From NCBI GenBank assembly GCA_039933775.1, contig JBDTNK010000026.1, forward strand, positions 1 through 29,314: DNA of 29,314 nucleotides. Direction: 5' to 3'. The notes under the pieces are model-generated. The model was not told where the DNA came from. It saw only the letters and a program-made list of their open reading frames with translations, and searched no databases. The position numbers were made by a program, and so were the translations under genes. Position 1 is the stretch's first letter; each line of letters opens with the position of its first letter. This DNA is from JBDTNK01 sp039933775 (GTDB taxonomy: Bacteria; Chloroflexota; Limnocylindria; QHBO01). Positions 1 to 8,481 of the stretch are shown here, in pieces.

Positions 1-220
1 CCGATTCTGTTGTGAATGGGACGGCCGGGAAGTTGGAGCTACCCGCCGCTTGATTCAGGACAGAATCAGACCCGGCCGGGAGCTTCGGATCGACCGAGTG
101 GGCGGCAGTGACCTCGGTGGCACGCGCCGCGGCGAGGCGCGTGAGTCGCGCCGCGCCAACGAGGACGGCGAACGACATCGAGACACGCTAGGTGTCACAA
201 ACGCGCGCGATGCTGCGCGC
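1..220. other. Left-edge stretch without a recognised gene
   Basis: I see no supported gene here. The 8-bp inverted repeat GATTCTGT (3-10) and ACAGAATC (60-67) and a repeated CGGCCGGG (22-29, 73-80) are the only structure noticed. It may be the tail or control region of something outside the window. Confidence 0.4.
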
Positions 221-373
221 ATGACCTACCTGCTTCTCTGCCCCTGGTGCGAGGACGAGGCGCCGTTCGACGGTGAGCTCGATGACGAGCTCACCTGCCG
301 CGGCTGCGGCCTGCGCATCGAGCTCGCGACCGAATCAGCCCGCCTCGACCTGGCGCTGCCCGACGCGGCCTGA
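221..373 (+). CDS. Small zinc-ribbon-like protein (50 aa)
   Basis: A 50-residue reading frame with two CxxC knuckles, CPWC at residues 8-11 and CRGC at 26-29, separated by an acidic stretch. Four cysteines in this spacing suggest one structural zinc. I do not recognise a named family. The frame stays open upstream to position 50, but that part is arginine-rich, compositionally biased sequence and begins without a ribosome-binding site, so I start at ATG 221. The neighbour on the other strand is the SRPBCC gene, ending convergently 28 bp away. Many Chloroflexota and Actinomycetota genomes carry such stand-alone mini zinc ribbons of unknown role. Function not assigned. Confidence 0.6.
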   Translation: MTYLLLCPWCEDEAPFDGELDDELTCRGCGLRIELATESARLDLALPDAA

Positions 374-401
374 GACCGCGCCGGGCGACCGGTGCCGCGG
401 G

Positions 402-863
402 TCAGCGGTTGGTCTGGCTCACCTCGCCGCGCCACGCGCCGGTCTCGACGCCCCGGCCCTCGATGAACTCCTTGAAGCGCTCGAGATCGCCCTTCACGCG
501 GCGATCCAGGAAGCCGAGCCCGGTGCCGACGTTCTCGACCACGCCCTCGGGATCGGCGTCCATCTGGAGCGTCACCCTTGTCTGACCCTCGTCGAGGCGG
601 TGGAAGGTGACGACCCCCGCGTTCGCGGCCCCCGTGGTGCTCGTCCACGCGACGCGCTCATCGGGATGCTGCTCGGTGATGGCGGCGTCCCATTCCTTTG
701 TCTTGCCGGCGATCTCGGCGACCCATCGAAGGTGAGTGTCATCGGTCTGGGTGACAGACTTGACGCCCTCCATGAAGCGCGGGAAGTCCTCGAACTGCGT
801 CCACTGGTCGTAGGCGGTGCGGACCGGCACCTTGACATCGATCGATTGCGTGACATTGGCCAT
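402..863 (-). CDS. SRPBCC (START/Bet v1-like) family protein
   Basis: A 153-residue protein that opens with the usual SRPBCC beta strand (residues 4-12, VTQSIDVKV), followed by the helix with YDQWTQFEDFPRFM and the motif GVKSVTQ, a pattern typical of the polyketide cyclase/dehydrase and CoxG-like branch. This fold forms a hydrophobic cavity that binds a lipid or aromatic ligand. No catalytic residue can be named from the sequence. The start ATG at 863 has an AGAGGT ribosome-binding site about 11 bp upstream. The gene stands alone, with 75 bp between its start and the end of the upstream peptidase gene on the same strand. The ligand is unknown. Confidence 0.85.
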   Translation of the reverse strand: MANVTQSIDVKVPVRTAYDQWTQFEDFPRFMEGVKSVTQTDDTHLRWVAEIAGKTKEWDAAITEQHPDERVAWTSTTGAANAGVVTFHRLDEGQTRVTLQMDADPEGVVENVGTGLGFLDRRVKGDLERFKEFIEGRGVETGAWRGEVSQTNR

Positions 864-938
864 CTGCTTGTCTACCTCTGCGATGTGTTTGCAACTCGAC
901 CCGTTGCATCCGCTGGGCCAGCAAGCTTGCTCGCCGGG

Positions 939-3104
939 TCAGCCAGCGCCAGGTCGCAGGGCCGCTTCGAGATGCTGGAGCGTGCGTGCGGACCGATGGC
1001 GCAGCGCCTCCGCGCTGCGCACCCCATGCCGCTCGCCGGGGAGCAGCAGCACCTCCGGGGCGGTGCCGTGGGTGCCCAAACTGGCTAGGAGGCGCGCGGT
1101 GTGGCGCAGGTGCACGTTCTCGTCGATGATGCCGTGGATGATGAGCAGCCGGCCGCGCAGCGGGGCGGCCGCTGGCGCCAGGCCGCTCGCCCGATAGGCA
1201 TCGGGCTCGGCGGCCGGATCGCCGAGATAGCGCTCGGTGTAGGCGCTGTCGTACAGCCGCCAATCGGTCACCGGGGCGCCGGCCACGCCCACCGCGAAGA
1301 GATCCGGCTCGGCGAGCATGCAGCGCACGACCATGTAGCCGCCATAGCTCCAGCCGATGATGCCGATGCGCCGCGGGTCGGCCAGCCCGCGCCGCACAAG
1401 CTCGCGCACGGCTGCGGCGGTGTCCTGCACCTCGGCCACGCCCAACCGGCGGAAGAGCGGGGCCTCGAAGGCGATGCCCCGGTTGAAGGTGCCGCGATTG
1501 TCGACCACGAGTACGGCGATCCCACGCTGCGCAAGTCGTTGCGCGGCCAGGTCCACAGTGAGCGCCCAGTGCTCGATGACCTTCTGCGAGTGCGGGCCGC
1601 CATAGGTGCTGACGACGAGCGGCGGGCGGTCGGCGCCGCCCTCCGCCGGATAGTAGGCGCCATGCAGCCGCGTGAATCCGTCGGCCGCGCTCAGCTCGAG
1701 CAGCTCGGGCGGGCGCAGGCCGACCGAGGCCGCGTCGGTGCTCGGGGCGTGCAGCTCGCGCAGCAGGTGGCCATCGCTCCGATCACGCAGCACGACCGCC
1801 GGAGCGTGGAAGCGCGTCGACCAGCTGTCGATCCATCGGTCGCCCTCGGGCGAAAGGACAGCATCGTGCCATCCCGATTCGTGGCTGAGCCGACGGACGT
1901 GCCCGCCGTCGAGCGGCACGGCGTACACGTGGCGTTCGGTGACGCCATCTCGCGTGCCGATGACGATCGCCTCGGAACGGTCGGAGGCAACGCCGGCGAT
2001 GCGCGTGACGACCCACGCCCCGTCGGTCAGGCGGCGCACGCTGCCATCAGGCTCGCGGATCTCGAGGTGTCGGAAGCCGCTGCGTTCGGTCGTGCGCAGG
2101 ATGCGGCCGTCGTCGAGCACGTGGGTGTCCTCGTCGAGGTTGATCCAGCGCCCGCCCGTCTCTGTCCACGCGGGCCGCGCGCGGCTGTCGGTGCCGATCG
2201 TCAGCCAGCGCAGCTCCTGCTGGGCGCGCGGCAGGATTGCCACCAGGAAGCCACCGTCGGGCTGCGGCACGACGCGGGCCAGGTAGTCGTCGGGCTGCAT
2301 CGGCAGCGCAACGTCGCGCAGGTGGCCGTCCGCCACGTCGACCAGCCGCAATCGAACTTCGGCGTTGGGGGTTCCGGCGCGCGGGTAGCGGTGGCGCTCG
2401 ACCTGGCCCGAGCTGCGCAGGTGCGCGATCACGACCTCCTCGACGCGCCGCTCGTCGACCCGCGCAATGGCCAGCTGCGAGCCGTCGCAGCTCCACCACA
2501 TGCCGTCGAAGCGCCGCAGCTCCTCGGCGGCTATGTACTCGGCCAGGCCGTTCGTGACGCCCGGCTCCGCGTCGTCGGTGAGGCGCCGCAGCTGGGCGTC
2601 GCCATCAGTCCCCGCCAGCCACACGTCACCGTCACGCGCGAAGGCCACGCGGCCCCCATCCGGCGAGAGCGCCGCCTCGACGGCACCGTCGAGCGCCGCC
2701 GACGGCACGCACGTCGGGTCCGAGCCGTGTCCAACCCGCCAGTGGCCATCCACCGGCACGAGCAGCACCGGCCGCTCCGGCGTGCCCGACCATGCGTAGC
2801 GGGTCACGCCGAGGGCGTACGTTCGGGTGCGCTCGCGCCGCAGCTCCTCGGCCCGATCCGCCGGTTCCACGCTGCCGCGCTCGGTCCGCTCGCTGTCCCG
2901 GCTGGCGGCGAGCAGGCGGCGCACACCGGTTGCCAGGTCGATGCGCCACAGGGCGCGGACGGCGCCGGGCCCGTACAGGAACGTGACTGCGCCGCCGTCA
3001 GGCGTGAACCGCAGCTGGTCTGGAGCGTCCAGGCCCGGCGCGGGCCGTCGGCCGAGGTCTTCGACCTGGAGCCGCCACGCGGCGGCCTCGATGGCGCGCG
3101 TCAC
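939..3104 (-). CDS. S9 family serine peptidase, dipeptidyl-peptidase IV type
   Basis: A 721-residue prolyl-oligopeptidase-family protein: an N-terminal beta-propeller (about residues 25-470) and a C-terminal alpha/beta-hydrolase domain. The triad can be read directly as Ser586 in GWSYGGY, Asp661 in HGIIDEN and His693 in GERHGV. The paired glutamates of DPP-IV that hold the substrate amino terminus are present as Glu194-Glu195 in AAEELRRFDGMWWS, so removal of N-terminal dipeptides is more likely than endopeptidase action. The first residues are not a signal peptide, so a cytoplasmic location is likely. The start is GTG 3104, 7 bp after the cyclophilin stop codon, which suggests a two-gene operon. 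Cleavage after proline or alanine is inferred from the family. Confidence 0.93.
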   Translation of the reverse strand: MTRAIEAAAWRLQVEDLGRRPAPGLDAPDQLRFTPDGGAVTFLYGPGAVRALWRIDLATGVRRLLAASRDSERTERGSVEPADRAEELRRERTRTYALGVTRYAWSGTPERPVLLVPVDGHWRVGHGSDPTCVPSAALDGAVEAALSPDGGRVAFARDGDVWLAGTDGDAQLRRLTDDAEPGVTNGLAEYIAAEELRRFDGMWWSCDGSQLAIARVDERRVEEVVIAHLRSSGQVERHRYPRAGTPNAEVRLRLVDVADGHLRDVALPMQPDDYLARVVPQPDGGFLVAILPRAQQELRWLTIGTDSRARPAWTETGGRWINLDEDTHVLDDGRILRTTERSGFRHLEIREPDGSVRRLTDGAWVVTRIAGVASDRSEAIVIGTRDGVTERHVYAVPLDGGHVRRLSHESGWHDAVLSPEGDRWIDSWSTRFHAPAVVLRDRSDGHLLRELHAPSTDAASVGLRPPELLELSAADGFTRLHGAYYPAEGGADRPPLVVSTYGGPHSQKVIEHWALTVDLAAQRLAQRGIAVLVVDNRGTFNRGIAFEAPLFRRLGVAEVQDTAAAVRELVRRGLADPRRIGIIGWSYGGYMVVRCMLAEPDLFAVGVAGAPVTDWRLYDSAYTERYLGDPAAEPDAYRASGLAPAAAPLRGRLLIIHGIIDENVHLRHTARLLASLGTHGTAPEVLLLPGERHGVRSAEALRHRSARTLQHLEAALRPGAG

Positions 3105-3111
3105 CGCGCCG

Positions 3112-3621
3112 TCAGGTTTCGCTGATCTCGATCGAATCGATCGTGTCGCCCGGCTCGCGGTCGCGCCCCGGATCGCGCTCCCGGATCGAGCGCACGATCT
3201 CCATGCCGTCGGTCACGCGCCCGAAGACGCTGTGCCGGTCGTCGAGGTGCGGCGTCGGGCCCAAGGTGATGAAGAACTGGCTGCCGTTCGTGCCGGCCCC
3301 GGCGTTCGCCATCGACAGCACGCCAACGGCATCGTGCCGGCGCCGCGGGCTGAACTCGTCGCCGAACTGGTAGCCGGGGCCACCGCGGCCGGTGCCGGTC
3401 GGGTCGCCGGCCTGCGCCATGAAACCGGGGATGACGCGGTGGAAGGTGGTGCCGTCGTAGAAGCCGGAGCGGGCCAGGTTGACGAAGTTCTCAACGGTGA
3501 GCGGTGCGTCGTCGGCGAAGAGCTCGACGCTGAACTCGCCGCGCTGCGTGTGGAATCGGGCGCTGTACTGCTTGTTGGTGTCGAGCGCGCCGGTCGGCGG
3601 CCCGGGAGGATTGGACGGCAT
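3112..3621 (-). CDS. Cyclophilin-type peptidyl-prolyl cis-trans isomerase
   Basis: A 169-residue single-domain cyclophilin, which interconverts cis and trans peptide bonds before proline. The active-site strand FHRVIPGFMAQAGD carries Arg62, Phe67 and Gln70, and the downstream signature GTNGSQFFIT and the segment HLDDRHSVFG match the family. The tryptophan that confers cyclosporin sensitivity in human CypA is histidine here, as in many bacterial members. No signal peptide is present, so the protein is likely cytoplasmic. GAGGGA lies 3 bp before the ATG, and a TAGCAT hexamer 34 bp upstream could be the -10 element. The S9 peptidase follows 7 bp downstream, so a proline isomerase and a proline-directed peptidase are probably co-expressed. 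Confidence 0.95.
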   Translation of the reverse strand: MPSNPPGPPTGALDTNKQYSARFHTQRGEFSVELFADDAPLTVENFVNLARSGFYDGTTFHRVIPGFMAQAGDPTGTGRGGPGYQFGDEFSPRRRHDAVGVLSMANAGAGTNGSQFFITLGPTPHLDDRHSVFGRVTDGMEIVRSIRERDPGRDREPGDTIDSIEISET

Positions 3622-3655
3622 TGGTCCCTCACATGACAGGTTCGTGAATGGACCG

Positions 3656-3661
3656 ATGCTA
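3656..3661 (-). promoter_or_regulatory. Putative -10 element of the cyclophilin-peptidase operon
   Basis: TAGCAT read on the minus strand, 34 bp before the cyclophilin ATG. Its first three bases are the TAG stop codon of the DUF4173 gene upstream. No convincing -35 box is visible. Confidence 0.35.
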
Positions 3662-5110
3662 CCGGCTCAGCAGCGAGCGCGCCCGTTCGCGCGAGAGATT
3701 CCAGCCTGCCCAGCCCCGCGCGCCGTCCTGCACGAGGCGGTCGCGGTGCCAGCCGAGCAGCTCGTCCGCGAGCGCACGATCGCGGGCATCGAGGCCATCG
3801 AGCGCCGCCAGGATCGACGGCACGGCGTCGCTCTGCAGGGAGCCCAGGTACGCGAGATCCACGCTGATAGCAGCGTCGCTGCGCGCCAGGTTCTGGTCGG
3901 TGATGAAGGCGACCGGACCGATGATGTTGACGCCGATGGCCACGACCACGGCTGCGCCCACGAGCGCGTGCGGTAACCATCGGGCTCTGTCCGCCACGAC
4001 CGTCCCGATGGCCATGATCACCGCGAGGCCCAGCCAGGCGATGCCGGCGATGGCGTAGAAGCGCAGCTCGGTCCAGCCGTACGCCTCCTGGTAGAGACGA
4101 AGCCGCAGCAGCGACGAGGCGAGGACGACGCCGATGAGTGCGAGGAGGGCGACCGTCGCCGCGACGTACGCTGCGCTGCGCCGCGCGACGACGCTCTCGA
4201 GCAGGAGGACGCCGCATCCGGCCAGCGCGGCCACCACGATGAGCTCGAAGAAACCACGGCGCGCGTACTGGCTGTAGGTCAGGCCGCTCGCCGCCAGCGT
4301 GTCCTGGCCACCGAACAGGTACGTCGCCTGGAGCAGCACAAAGGCCGTGAAGAGCAGATCCACGAGGACGAGCACCGTGACGGCCTCTGCGCTCCCGAGG
4401 CGCCATGCAGCTGCCGGTGCGGTGACCTCCTGCGGGCCGCGCGTCACAAAGGCGAGCGCCCCTGCCGCCGGCCACGCGATGAAGGCAGCAAGGAGAGCAC
4501 GCGCGGGGAGGTCGCCCAGCTCGATGTCGAAGTGGAGCAGATCCTTGACTGCGCGAGCGAAGACGGCATCCGCGCCGGCAAAGAGCGCCACGAACACCAG
4601 GAGCACCGGGATGGCGATGACGATGCCGCGCAGCACCGGGGCGGCCCTGCCGGCCGGATGGCGCAGGCTGGCGGCGCGCCGAAGCACCGGTCCCAGCGTG
4701 CCGAGAACCGCAACGGCGCCACCGGCGACCCAGCCGGCGCAGCGCAGGGCGAGGGTTACGATCGCCAGCGCCGGGCGGCGCAGAACGTCTGTTCCGGCGA
4801 ATGCCGTGAGCGCCGCTCCGCTGAATCCGAGCGAGGCGAGCACGTCGAGCGCGATCAGCGTCGAATCGGCACGCAGCGCCGCCGGGATCGCGAAGATCAC
4901 GGCGGCGAGGGGGAGCAGGAGGTCGGGGAGCGTTGGCCGGCGCCGGCTGGGCCGTAAAGCCCACCCGGCGCCGAGGAGCGCCAGCGTCGCGAGCGGCACG
5001 TTGAGGCCCAGCGGGGCCTCGAAGAAGAGGGCCTGGCCGAGCAGGCCGATCGCGATGGCGAGCAGCGCCACGAGGCCGGCGCGGCGGGCTCGTGGCAGCT
5101 GCTCGTTCAT
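3659..5110 (-). CDS. DUF4173 family integral membrane protein
   Basis: A 483-residue protein built almost entirely of hydrophobic segments, with about 12 predicted membrane spans. Diagnostic stretches for DUF4173 are FAGADAVFARAVKDLL in the middle and TYLFGGQDTL followed by LTYSQYARRGFFEL in the second half. The biochemical role of this family is unknown; members occur widely in Actinomycetota, Chloroflexota and Firmicutes. The start codon lies 3 bp after the stop of the AMIN-like lipoprotein gene, so the two are likely cotranscribed and both products are envelope-associated. The last codon, TAG, merges into a TAGCAT promoter-like hexamer for the next gene. Confidence 0.85.
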   Translation of the reverse strand: MNEQLPRARRAGLVALLAIAIGLLGQALFFEAPLGLNVPLATLALLGAGWALRPSRRRPTLPDLLLPLAAVIFAIPAALRADSTLIALDVLASLGFSGAALTAFAGTDVLRRPALAIVTLALRCAGWVAGGAVAVLGTLGPVLRRAASLRHPAGRAAPVLRGIVIAIPVLLVFVALFAGADAVFARAVKDLLHFDIELGDLPARALLAAFIAWPAAGALAFVTRGPQEVTAPAAAWRLGSAEAVTVLVLVDLLFTAFVLLQATYLFGGQDTLAASGLTYSQYARRGFFELIVVAALAGCGVLLLESVVARRSAAYVAATVALLALIGVVLASSLLRLRLYQEAYGWTELRFYAIAGIAWLGLAVIMAIGTVVADRARWLPHALVGAAVVVAIGVNIIGPVAFITDQNLARSDAAISVDLAYLGSLQSDAVPSILAALDGLDARDRALADELLGWHRDRLVQDGARGWAGWNLSRERARSLLSR

Positions 5111-5113
5111 CGG

Positions 5114-5794
5114 TCAGTGCTCGAGATCGATCACCAGCCGGCTCGGGCTGTCCAGCGTCGTGACCCGGTAGCAGCCGTCGCTCTCGTGCATCCCGGCGAT
5201 CCAGGTCGAGACTGCCTCGAAGTCTCCTGATTCGGTCAGCTGGTCGAGGCGAGGCATCTCGTCGGTGAAGTCCGTCGGCCCGTCGTACGTGACGCCGCCC
5301 GTCGGCGACCGCTTCGTCCCGCCGAAGAGGTGGATCGTCAGGAATTCGTCACCGCTGACCTCGATCGGGCGCCCGCTGCCATCCTGCAGGAAGGGCGGTT
5401 CGGAGGCCTCGATCGAGAATGGCGGGATCGCGTCCACGCCGCCCTCCGCCACGAACTCAAAGACGATGCGGTCGTAATCGGGGTGGCTGCCGACGCGCAC
5501 GTCGGTGATCTGGGCGCGGGGCGCGGTGCCCGAGTTGTCGACCGGCAGGTCGCAGCTGAATGCGCCGAGCTCGTCGTCGGATGGCTCGGGCGCGACGCTC
5601 TCCGCCGGCGAGCCTTCATTGCTCGGCGACGCCTCGTCGCTCGGAGCGGCGGACTCGCTGGCGGAAGCTTCGGCCGACACGCTGGCCGCGATGGAACTGG
5701 ACGACGGTGACACCGATGCGCTCGGTGAGCTGCAGGCGACCGCGAGCAGCGAGATGGCGACGAGGAGCGGGAACGCCGATCGGCGTGACGACAT
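5114..5794 (-). CDS. AMIN-like domain lipoprotein
   Basis: A 226-residue exported lipoprotein. The signal peptide ends in a lipobox, LAVAC, with the lipidated cysteine at residue 21. A low-complexity Ser/Ala/Glu/Pro linker runs from about 22 to 75, followed by a domain containing ITDVRVGSHPDYDRIVFEF and ending RLVIDLEH, which is characteristic of the AMIN-like (DUF4893/AMIN) beta-sandwich found in envelope proteins. AMIN domains target proteins to the cell wall or secretin systems in other bacteria; here the role is unknown. AAGGA sits 9 bp before ATG 5794. The DUF4173 membrane protein follows with a 3-bp gap. Confidence 0.82.
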   Translation of the reverse strand: MSSRRSAFPLLVAISLLAVACSSPSASVSPSSSSIAASVSAEASASESAAPSDEASPSNEGSPAESVAPEPSDDELGAFSCDLPVDNSGTAPRAQITDVRVGSHPDYDRIVFEFVAEGGVDAIPPFSIEASEPPFLQDGSGRPIEVSGDEFLTIHLFGGTKRSPTGGVTYDGPTDFTDEMPRLDQLTESGDFEAVSTWIAGMHESDGCYRVTTLDSPSRLVIDLEH

Positions 5795-5879
5795 GGCGAT
5801 GATTCCTTAGCGGGTGTGAGCCGCATAGACGGATCACCCGGCGGACACGTTTCAGCGCTCGCGCGACTCGACGAGCAAA

Positions 5880-6848
5880 ATGGGACCGGTGAGCCTCCCG
5901 CACCCGCGTCCCGCCGTCGCGGCCGTCATCTTCGCGCTGATCGTCGTCTACATCGTGTGGGGATCGACGTACCTCGCCATCAAGGTGGCGATCGAGACCG
6001 TGCCGCCACTCCTCGGGGCCGGCGGCCGGTTCCTGCTGGCCGGCGCCGTGCTCTTTGGCTTCCTGGGGATCCGTGGCGCGCTGCGCGGGCAGCGCATCGA
6101 CGCGCGCACCTGGCGCTCGGCGGCGATCATCGGGACGCTGCTCCTCGTCGGCGGCAACGGCCTGGTGGTGCTCAGCGAGCAGTACATCCCGTCGGGCATC
6201 GCTGCCCTCCTCGTCGCCACCGTGCCGATCTGGATGGCCCTCTTCGAGGCGCTCGCCTCGCGCCGCTGGCCGAGCGCGCTCGTGCTCGGTGGCCTGGCGG
6301 TCGGCTTCGTGGGCGTGGCGCTGCTCGTCGCGCCGGCCGACTCGGTCGACCGCCTCGATTTGTTCGGCGTTGGCCTGGCGCTCTTCTCGCCGATCTGCTG
6401 GGCCGCGGGCTCGATCTACGCGCGCCGGGCCGAGCTGCCGTCGTCGCCCTTCGTGATCACGGCCATGGAGATGGTCGTCGGCGGCGTGGCGCTGCTCATC
6501 CTGGCCGGCGCGACCGGCGAGGTTGCCCGCTTCGATCCCGCCGCCGCGTCCTCCGCATCGATCCTGGCGCTGGGCTACCTCGTCGCGTTCGGTTCGCTGG
6601 CGGGGTTCACCGCGTACATCTGGCTCCTGCACAACGTGGCGCCGTCGACCGCCGCAACCTATGCGTACGTGAACCCGGTCGTGGCGATCGCCCTCGGCGC
6701 GCTGCTGCTGCAGGAGCCGATCGGCACGCGCACGATCGTTGCGGCGGTGATCATCGTGGCGGCGGTGGTGGCGATGGTCTCCGGCAGGCCGCGGGGGGAC
6801 CCGGAGACGCGGCCGGAGGCCGCGCATCGATCAGTGCTCGATGCGTGA
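5880..6848 (+). CDS. EamA/DMT-superfamily transporter
   Basis: A 322-residue inner-membrane protein with ten predicted spans made of two EamA repeats. The first repeat begins VVYIVWGSTYLAIK, typical of the YedA/RhaT-like drug/metabolite transporter branch, and the second contains WAAGSIYARRAEL and a final AYVNPVVAIALGALLL, the hallmark of the last helices of the family. Such proteins usually export amino acids, nucleobases or other small metabolites, but the substrate cannot be read from the sequence. The gene is divergent from the lipoprotein gene across an 85-bp spacer, and its end overlaps the convergent CapA gene by 18 bp. No strong ribosome-binding site is visible before ATG 5880. Confidence 0.92.
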   Translation: MGPVSLPHPRPAVAAVIFALIVVYIVWGSTYLAIKVAIETVPPLLGAGGRFLLAGAVLFGFLGIRGALRGQRIDARTWRSAAIIGTLLLVGGNGLVVLSEQYIPSGIAALLVATVPIWMALFEALASRRWPSALVLGGLAVGFVGVALLVAPADSVDRLDLFGVGLALFSPICWAAGSIYARRAELPSSPFVITAMEMVVGGVALLILAGATGEVARFDPAAASSASILALGYLVAFGSLAGFTAYIWLLHNVAPSTAATYAYVNPVVAIALGALLLQEPIGTRTIVAAVIIVAAVVAMVSGRPRGDPETRPEAAHRSVLDA

Positions 6849-8381
6849 GACGTTGAAGACCCGGTTCAGCAGGTAGGAGCCATCGGTCGCGTAGTCGACG
6901 AAGGCGGCGCGCGCCTGGTTAAGCATGATGTAGGGGTGCACCCGGACCTGCGCGAGCCGGGTGCCGACAAAGGCCATCTCGACGAGCATGCCCTCCTGCG
7001 ACTCCTGCGCCCATGACTGCCCGAACAGGAAGTTGCCGTGCGACAGGATCGTGGCGTTCGGGCCGTCGGCACCGGGCGCGATGTCGATCTCGCCGGCCCA
7101 GTGGGCCCCGTTGCCCAGGATCTGGTCGCAGCCGGCGTCGAGCATGACGGCGGCGATGTCACGCTCCTCCCGGCTCAGCTCGAAGCGGTACTCCAGGTAA
7201 CCCCACTGCGGCATGCAGATCACGACGTCGGCCGCCTCGCTGGCCCGACGCACGGACTCGCGCACGTTCTCCTCGGTCATCCAGGCCACGCCCGGCTGGT
7301 CCGGTGTCGCCTCGATGGGTCCGGGAACCCAGTTCCAGCCGACCACCGCGAAGCTCAGGCCGTTTGCGTCGTAGACCGCTGGCGTGAGTGCCTCATCGAG
7401 ATTCTTTCCGACCCCGGCGTACGCGATCCCCGCGTCGCGGAAGTGCTGCAGCGTCTCGAGGAAGCCGGGTTGGCCCTGGTCATGGACGTGGTTCGCGGCG
7501 AGCGTGACAATGTCGGTGCCGCCGTCCGCCATGTAGGTCAGCGTCCGTGGGTCGATGCTGAAGACGACGCCGTCGTTCACACCCCAGTTGTTGGTGACCG
7601 GGCACTCGAAGTCCTCGACCGTGATGTCGGCGGCGCGGATCGTGTCCCACACCAGGCCGTCGTTGCCGGTATCGGTGGCGTCCACGATGTTGAAGCCGTC
7701 ACCCACCTCGCCCGGCCCGACGGGATTGGGGTAGATCGAGTTGTACACGGCGGTGCCGCCGCCGAAAACGTAGTCCCAGCCCTTGCCGAGGGTGATGGCC
7801 TGGTACGCGACACCGCGGTCCGGGCAGCTCTCGCCGACCGACATGAGCGTGCGCACGGCGGTCCCGTCCCACGGCTGCCAGCCGTCGGGCAGCGTGTCGA
7901 GCGTTTCGACGAACGGGTATGGAGCGCCGCGCGCCTCAGCGTTGCCGAACGGGTCGGCACCGTCGATCGGCAGCACCTTGACCTGCGGCTGCACCAGGCT
8001 TGCCGGCACCATGGCCAGCGCGCCCGCCGTCCCCACAACCGCGCCGACGAGATCGGCGGCGGGACGGCAGGTGGCCTCCGCGGCGACTTCGCACGACTGC
8101 AGGATCGAGCCATCCGCGAGCCCTGCCTGCACCTCGCCGGCGGTGATCGATTCGCGCAGCGCCTTGAAGTCGGTGATGACGGCCATCGGCATCTCGAATG
8201 GGCCCGATGGGCCGCTCGATGCGCTCGGCGCCGCGGTGGCTGGCGACGGCGAACCCGGCACCGTGACCGCCGGCGCACTGGCCGATGGCGCCTCGCTGCC
8301 GCTCTGCGCGCTGCTCGTGCACGACGCGCTCACGAGGAGCACGGCGGCCAGGAGGAGCAGCATGCGACGGGGCGGCGACAT
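6831..8381 (-). CDS. CapA-family (PGA_cap) metallophosphatase-like lipoprotein
   Basis: A 516-residue lipoprotein: signal peptide with LLVSASC lipobox (Cys21), a Ser/Ala/Pro linker to about residue 65, an N-terminal region of about 150 residues without a recognisable fold, then a CapA-type domain from about residue 225. Core motifs are VEDFECPVTNN (Glu259), TLAANHVHDQG (Asn297, His298, Asp301) and LSHGNFLFGQ (about 446-455). CapA proteins act on poly-gamma-glutamate capsules or related polymers and share the calcineurin-like fold. Two usual motifs are altered: the common HWG appears as PQWGYLEY (391-398), and the IGxHPH segment is ILGNGAHWAG with only His427 kept. The frame is open further upstream, but ATG 8381 directly precedes the signal peptide. 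Confidence 0.85.
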   Translation of the reverse strand: MSPPRRMLLLLAAVLLVSASCTSSAQSGSEAPSASAPAVTVPGSPSPATAAPSASSGPSGPFEMPMAVITDFKALRESITAGEVQAGLADGSILQSCEVAAEATCRPAADLVGAVVGTAGALAMVPASLVQPQVKVLPIDGADPFGNAEARGAPYPFVETLDTLPDGWQPWDGTAVRTLMSVGESCPDRGVAYQAITLGKGWDYVFGGGTAVYNSIYPNPVGPGEVGDGFNIVDATDTGNDGLVWDTIRAADITVEDFECPVTNNWGVNDGVVFSIDPRTLTYMADGGTDIVTLAANHVHDQGQPGFLETLQHFRDAGIAYAGVGKNLDEALTPAVYDANGLSFAVVGWNWVPGPIEATPDQPGVAWMTEENVRESVRRASEAADVVICMPQWGYLEYRFELSREERDIAAVMLDAGCDQILGNGAHWAGEIDIAPGADGPNATILSHGNFLFGQSWAQESQEGMLVEMAFVGTRLAQVRVHPYIMLNQARAAFVDYATDGSYLLNRVFNVSRIEH

Positions 8382-8389
8382 CGGTTCCG

Positions 8390-8395
8390 ATGGTA
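8390..8395 (-). promoter_or_regulatory. Putative -10 element of the CapA-family gene
   Basis: TACCAT on the minus strand, 8 bp before ATG 8381. At this distance transcription would begin at or next to the start codon, giving a leaderless mRNA. No -35 match is obvious. Confidence 0.35.
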
Positions 8396-8428
8396 GACGA
8401 TCGGTGCCCGGCGGCACCGCGGCGCGGC

Positions 8429-8434
8429 TACAAT
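8429..8434 (+). promoter_or_regulatory. Putative -10 element of the GNAT operon
   Basis: TACAAT lies 47 bp before TTG 8482 and would give a short leader carrying the GAGAGGA ribosome-binding site. The -35 region is GC-rich without a clear match. Confidence 0.4.
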
Positions 8435-8481
8435 GAGCGGCGCGAACCGCCCCACACGCATCCTTGAGAGGACGCGCCTCG

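Noticed and set aside
3..67. Inverted repeat GATTCTGT/ACAGAATC at the left edge as an RNA gene or att site
   Set aside because: Only 8 bp with a 49-bp loop, next to the window edge; no further structure supports a named element.
50..220. N-terminal extension of the zinc-ribbon frame back to position 50
   Set aside because: The added residues are Arg/Gly-rich, have no ribosome-binding site and look like non-coding sequence read in a GC-rich frame; ATG 221 directly precedes the zinc ribbon.
1101..3125. Long open frame antisense to the S9 peptidase
   Set aside because: It is the mirror of codon bias in a GC-rich gene; the opposite strand encodes a clear peptidase with a full catalytic triad.
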